16,681 bases of DNA from an uncultured Microcaldota archaeon. GTDB taxonomy: Archaea; Micrarchaeota; Micrarchaeia; Micrarchaeales; Micrarchaeaceae. The notes below the pieces were generated by a model that saw only the letters and a list, made by a program, of their open reading frames with translations, was not told the DNA's origin and made no database searches. The stretch is from NCBI GenBank assembly GCA_903858385.1, contig CAIOIN010000099.1, positions 1 through 16,681 of the forward strand. The letters are read 5' to 3'. Of this stretch, positions 13,308 to 16,681 are shown in pieces; the stretch's first letter is position 1; each line of letters starts with the position of its first letter. The translations under genes were made by a program, and so were the position numbers.

Positions 13308-14261
13308 GCTTTGACGTGCGGCATTGTTCTTGTTGCGCAGGTATTCTTCGACAATCTCTTTTGCGGCTTCATCATAACCAATCTTCGGCTCGAAACCTAG
13401 TTCCCTTTTTGCCTTCGAGATGTCAAAAGTCCTGTTGTCCGTTATGCGTGTTATGTGCTCCGGAACCAACCTCGGCTTCCTGCCCGTCATACCCGCCTCA
13501 AACATCTTGTAGTACGCCAAAGTCTGTGCAACCGTTTTCGGAATCTTCTTTTTCGGGGATTCAACTTTCAGGTATCGCGCAAGCAGCGAAAGCAATTCCC
13601 TCTGCGTCATGATCTCTTTCCCGCCAACAAGATATGCTTCTCCTGGCTTTCCCCTGTCTTTTGCCAGCAGCAGCGCTTCAATAAGATCGCTTATGTGTAT
13701 CCACTGTATCCTGTTCTCCCCATTGCCTATCAATTGCATGCTCCCCTTCTCAAGCTGTGACAGTACAAAATCAAAACCCTGATCAAATCCGGGGCCGAAT
13801 ATCGGAGGTGATCTGATGACTACACCTCCCTTTCCCAAGACCATCTTCTCTGCCATCATCTTTGTCTTTCCATAGTAGCTATGCGGATTGTATTCCGTTC
13901 TCTCATTGGCGGGGTTCTCCTTCATGTTTTTGCCGTAGACCCCGGTTGAGGAAAGATAAATGAACTTCTTCGCATCCGAGTGCTCGAGCAGGACTTTGGT
14001 TCCAATGACATTGACGTTGTACATAATCTTGTCTGGGACCGGATGATAATCGACGATCGCAGCCAAATGGTAGACAACATCAACGCCCTTCATGGCCCTT
14101 TCCACAGTCTCAGCGTCAAGAATATCCCCCTGCACCATCTCTACGCCTTGCAGCTTGGCACCCTCCCTCTTTTCCAATGCCCTGACCTTCTCATTCCGTT
14201 TCAACAATGCAGCTACAAGCGCACTGCCCACACGTCCCGAAGAACCAGTTACAAGTATCAT
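13302..14261 (-). CDS. NAD(P)-dependent epimerase/dehydratase (extended SDR)
   Basis: This 319-residue Rossmann enzyme has the dinucleotide-binding motif GSSGRVG (6-12), D46 in QGDILD, the HLAA motif (65-68), SST at 104-106 and the catalytic pair Tyr130-x3-Lys134 in SYYGKTK. The layout is that of extended SDR enzymes of the nucleotide-sugar epimerase/dehydratase or 3-beta-HSD type, with IQWIHISDLIEAL and a C-terminal AKRELGFEPKIGYDEA segment typical of UDP-sugar epimerases. The substrate is not determined. It stands between DUF2070 and dolichol-kinase-like genes in an apparent lipid-carrier/glycosylation group, which favours a nucleotide-sugar role. ATG 14261 has no SD; the 27-nt gap to the upstream stop holds two palindromes. 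Confidence 0.88.
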   Translation of the reverse strand: MILVTGSSGRVGSALVAALLKRNEKVRALEKREGAKLQGVEMVQGDILDAETVERAMKGVDVVYHLAAIVDYHPVPDKIMYNVNVIGTKVLLEHSDAKKFIYLSSTGVYGKNMKENPANERTEYNPHSYYGKTKMMAEKMVLGKGGVVIRSPPIFGPGFDQGFDFVLSQLEKGSMQLIGNGENRIQWIHISDLIEALLLAKDRGKPGEAYLVGGKEIMTQRELLSLLARYLKVESPKKKIPKTVAQTLAYYKMFEAGMTGRKPRLVPEHITRITDNRTFDISKAKRELGFEPKIGYDEAAKEIVEEYLRNKNNAARQSL

Positions 14262-14265
14262 AAAG

Positions 14266-14289
14266 ATGCCCGGGCATGTATTGCATGCC
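14266..14289. repeat. Overlapping intergenic palindromes between DUF2070 and epimerase genes
   Basis: ATGCCCGGGCAT (14266-14277) is a perfect 12-bp palindrome. It overlaps a second inverted repeat, GGCATG (14273-14278) and CATGCC (14284-14289), with a 5-nt loop. The shared GGCAT means the two cannot form as hairpins together. They fill the gap between the DUF2070 stop and the epimerase start; function is unknown. Confidence 0.45.
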
Positions 14290-16139
14290 TAAACTATCAG
14301 TATAACCCAAGCTGCGACTATAAAACCTACGGCAGCCAGCACAGGAACGAGAACCCTCGCTATCTCGATGACCGACTCCGCAACCACTGTCAACCTTTCC
14401 CTCACGTTGGGCCCCCACACCATGAAATTTTTCATGACGTCCCTCTTGTAGTATGCGCTCACTGGCGCCACGTTCAGCATCGCCTTCCCAACGACCTCAT
14501 CGACTGCATCGATGATCTTCTTGCGGTTTGCATGCCTTCCGAGCACGTTGCCCTCTATCATTCCAGGCGAGTTTACTGCATGTGTGTCTGTAGTGTAAAC
14601 TTCAACATCCGTCTTGAACTTCCTTCTGACATGCTCGACTATCTCGTTCCTCAGGTTTGGCAGCATGTTGTTGCAGTTGAACTGCAGCATTGTGTACTTA
14701 AATCCATTGAACGAGAACACTGCCGCGTTCAGGTTGCCTTCCGCAAGGTCGCGCGGCCTGCCCAGCCGGTTGTAAAGTTCGGTGCTGTAAGCTCCTACCC
14801 GCATACTACCGCTTTTATGCTGCGGTTTTCCCGATAGGAATATCGCCTTTTCGTACTCCCCGACAATCGGGGAATCGGGGTTGACGCAGTCCAATTCGTC
14901 TTTCGGCGCGGTCTCATATCTCGAATTGTGCGCATCAATCAATATTGCCGCATCGGTGCTCTGTTCGAGTATGCCCCTGAACATGTAAGCCACTTCCGGT
15001 GCGATGTCCTCCGTCACGTGCGGCGCACGCGTGAGAGTGACGAGCTGGATGTTGTTCAACCATAACCTTATGGCGAAAGAATTTTTATACTTCGACCGCG
15101 AAAAGAGCATGCCCGTGTTTTTGGAAGCCTTCGCCGCGCTCTTCACGCTGTTGTCAAATGTTTCCATGAACTTCCCGAACTGGGTTATCGATATCGGGTT
15201 GTGATCGAGGTTTACCGGCCTGTGCATCACGAATGTAACCGCCTTGTACTTGAGCATCGAATGCTTCTCAAGCATGAACGGGAAATTGCTGCCTGCGATG
15301 GTTCCTGAAGGACCATAATGTATGTCCGGAGCGAAGAAGATGGCCTTAATTTTGCCGCTCCTGTCTTTCAGCACTATGGTGTCTGTGCTTATATCTGTCG
15401 GAACACCTAGCTTCCCGCCGAAAGTCGTCGATATGTTTATGTCGAATAGCCAGTTCTGCATCATCTGCGAGACCGCCTCCAATCCGTGGAAGCCGCCAAG
15501 GCCTTTCTCTATGGGTTTGTCAAACACGAACAGTATCGCGTAGGTCACCACCAGGAAGACGAAGATGCCCGCGTACAGCTTCAAAAGAAGTATGTAGAGC
15601 GGGGTCGAGAAGGAGAATATGAACGTGCTGTAGGGTATGTAGAGGAGTATGTTGAGCGTAGGCTGTATGAGCGCAAGCAGTATGGCCTTCTTCTTCTGGC
15701 CCAGCACGAACTTCGCCGCGAAGACCCACCATCCGAATATGCTTGCATCTCCCACAAGTATGACTACGCTGGCTATGGTGTAGGCGTTGCCGAAAGCGTA
15801 GGCGGCGCTGCCAAGCAGCAAGAACAGCGAATACACTATCGTCCCTATCATCGTGAGGAAGAACACGTACTTCAGTCCCACGTAGCGCTTTATCGCTTTT
15901 AACACTATTACCGTCAGCAGCGTCGGGAGCGTTATTATCAATATGCCCGTGGTGGTGCCGTTGACTATCACATAGGATAAGCTGGTCCCTATCGTCTTGA
16001 TGTTGAGCAGAGCCACTGCCGTGATGCCTATCGCGAGGCTTAAAACAATGAGCAGCGCAAAAAGCACAGACGCTTTTGGTATGCTCCTATAGAAGAAAGG
16101 ATTCGCTTCCTTGAAGAAATCTCTATACTTTGAGGGCAT
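14289..16139 (-). CDS. DUF2070 family archaeal membrane protein
   Basis: This 616-residue protein of unknown biochemical function belongs to an archaea-restricted family. Residues about 24-206 hold six or more membrane helices, the region 210-590 is a large soluble domain, and a final helix lies at about 593-614. The soluble domain has conserved metal-site-like patches: PDIHYGPSGTIAGSNFP (271-287), VMHRPVNLDHNP, LIDAHNSR, and DTHAVNSPG near the C-terminus. Repeated Asp-x-His and Asp-x-x-His elements suggest a hydrolase or transferase with bound metal, but no reaction is established. It lies 12 nt downstream of the cis-prenyltransferase gene and 27 nt upstream of the epimerase, in the same - strand run as the dolichol-kinase-like gene. 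Genomic context therefore ties it to polyprenyl lipid carriers or envelope assembly. Confidence 0.9.
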   Translation of the reverse strand: MPSKYRDFFKEANPFFYRSIPKASVLFALLIVLSLAIGITAVALLNIKTIGTSLSYVIVNGTTTGILIITLPTLLTVIVLKAIKRYVGLKYVFFLTMIGTIVYSLFLLLGSAAYAFGNAYTIASVVILVGDASIFGWWVFAAKFVLGQKKKAILLALIQPTLNILLYIPYSTFIFSFSTPLYILLLKLYAGIFVFLVVTYAILFVFDKPIEKGLGGFHGLEAVSQMMQNWLFDINISTTFGGKLGVPTDISTDTIVLKDRSGKIKAIFFAPDIHYGPSGTIAGSNFPFMLEKHSMLKYKAVTFVMHRPVNLDHNPISITQFGKFMETFDNSVKSAAKASKNTGMLFSRSKYKNSFAIRLWLNNIQLVTLTRAPHVTEDIAPEVAYMFRGILEQSTDAAILIDAHNSRYETAPKDELDCVNPDSPIVGEYEKAIFLSGKPQHKSGSMRVGAYSTELYNRLGRPRDLAEGNLNAAVFSFNGFKYTMLQFNCNNMLPNLRNEIVEHVRRKFKTDVEVYTTDTHAVNSPGMIEGNVLGRHANRKKIIDAVDEVVGKAMLNVAPVSAYYKRDVMKNFMVWGPNVRERLTVVAESVIEIARVLVPVLAAVGFIVAAWVILIV

Positions 16140-16151
16140 CTAAACACAAAC

Positions 16152-16681
16152 CTATTTGCCGAATCTCCTCTGCCTTTTGGCAAAGACGTTCAGCGCCTTG
16201 ACCAGATCCTCTCTCTCAAAGTCCGGCCAGTACTTCTTCGCGAAGTACAGCTCCGAATAACCCGACTGTAATGGCAAGAAGCCGGATAGCCTCATCTCGC
16301 CAGACGTCCTTATTATCAGGTCGACGTCCGGCACCGCCGCAGTCCTTATGTGCTGCCGTACGAACTCCTCGTCGACGCTGGCAGTGCCGCTGCCCAGCCC
16401 GCGGAATGCATACAGAAGGTCGTCCCTGCCGCCATAGCCGATGAGCAGGTTTATCGTGAAGTCCTTGTAGGCCTTGGTTTTTTTCTCCAACTGTCTCAGC
16501 GCTTTTGTGACCTTGACCGGCAGCACGCTGAGGTTGCCTATGATCCTCACCTTTGCGCCATTATTTTTAAGCTTCTCCAGCAGCTTCGGGTCAGTCGCAG
16601 CGCGCACGTATATCCCATACAATGCCGCGAGCTCGCCCTTGCTCCTGTTCTTTATGTTCTCCGTGGAAAGCCCCCAAACCG
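16152..16681 (-). CDS. uppS: Polyprenyl diphosphate synthase, cis-prenyltransferase (UppS family), 5' truncated by the window edge
   Basis: This enzyme condenses isopentenyl diphosphate in cis onto an allylic starter to make the C50-C60 polyprenyl diphosphate that becomes the dolichol glycan carrier. The frame continues to the window edge, giving 175 visible residues of an expected 230-270; the N-terminal 'DGN.RW' substrate motif is outside. Visible signatures are VWGLSTEN (the family 'FS.EN' loop), RIIGNLSVLP, NLLIGYGGRDDLLYA and the C-terminal IPP-binding block DLIIRTSGEMRLSGF with QSGYSELYF and WPDF. It appears to be the first visible gene of the run uppS - DUF2070 - epimerase, which suggests co-transcription. 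Confidence 0.93.
   Translation of the reverse strand, partial: VWGLSTENIKNRSKGELAALYGIYVRAATDPKLLEKLKNNGAKVRIIGNLSVLPVKVTKALRQLEKKTKAYKDFTINLLIGYGGRDDLLYAFRGLGSGTASVDEEFVRQHIRTAAVPDVDLIIRTSGEMRLSGFLPLQSGYSELYFAKKYWPDFEREDLVKALNVFAKRQRRFGK

Noticed and set aside
13980..14837. 285-codon open frame on the + strand
   Set aside because: It is antisense to the epimerase and DUF2070 genes, whose products have clear family motifs; its own translation is low-complexity His/Cys-rich and resembles nothing.
1..16681. CRISPR array, insertion sequence, integrase or attachment repeats
   Set aside because: No regularly spaced repeats, transposase/integrase motifs or tRNA-derived direct repeats were seen. 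The two tRNA-Arg genes are complete functional copies, not an att duplication.

Overview
The window looks like a compact archaeal chromosome segment. The evidence is an archaeal histone, an archaeal-type RtcB, a DUF2070 membrane protein, isoprenoid and dolichol-type lipid genes, CCA-less tRNA genes, TATA boxes 25-35 nt upstream of several starts, and GGAGGTGATC-type Shine-Dalgarno (SD) sites. Tight packing, including two convergent gene pairs whose 3' ends overlap, and a base composition near 50% GC outside the left end fit a small-genome DPANN lineage such as Micrarchaeota (ARMAN-2-like). That placement is inference, not proof.

Left block (1-4610, + strand): six tightly packed, mostly overlapping genes form one operon, more AT-rich than the rest. 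In order they are the C-terminal end of a protein resembling a VirD4/TraG/HerA-type DNA-translocase ATPase, an orphan soluble coiled-coil protein, an orphan membrane-anchored protein, a 62-aa two-helix protein shaped like a type IV secretion pilin (VirB2/TraA/CedA1-like) behind a near-perfect SD, a 96-aa three-helix membrane protein, and a 767-aa VirB4/HerA-type ATPase with a beta-rich tail. The set reads as a conjugation or DNA-transfer apparatus and is the best candidate here for an undescribed system.

Middle (4755-9791, - strand): a divergent, unusually long HMG-CoA synthase is followed by a HAD phosphatase and then RtcB (RNA ligase). Upstream, two near-identical tRNA-Arg genes (CCG and GCG anticodons) flank an HD-domain phosphohydrolase.

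Right (9860-16681): a GPT/Alg7-like polyprenyl-phosphate GlcNAc-1-phosphate transferase (+) converges with a histone (-) that carries an arginine-rich C-terminal tail. Next is endonuclease IV (+). Then comes a - strand run read from the right edge: cis-prenyltransferase (truncated by the window), DUF2070 protein, NAD-dependent epimerase and dolichol-kinase-like protein. HMG-CoA synthase, cis-prenyltransferase, dolichol kinase and GPT together outline a route from acetyl units to a dolichyl-PP-linked sugar, that is, the lipid-carrier side of N-glycosylation. The DUF2070 protein sits inside that group.
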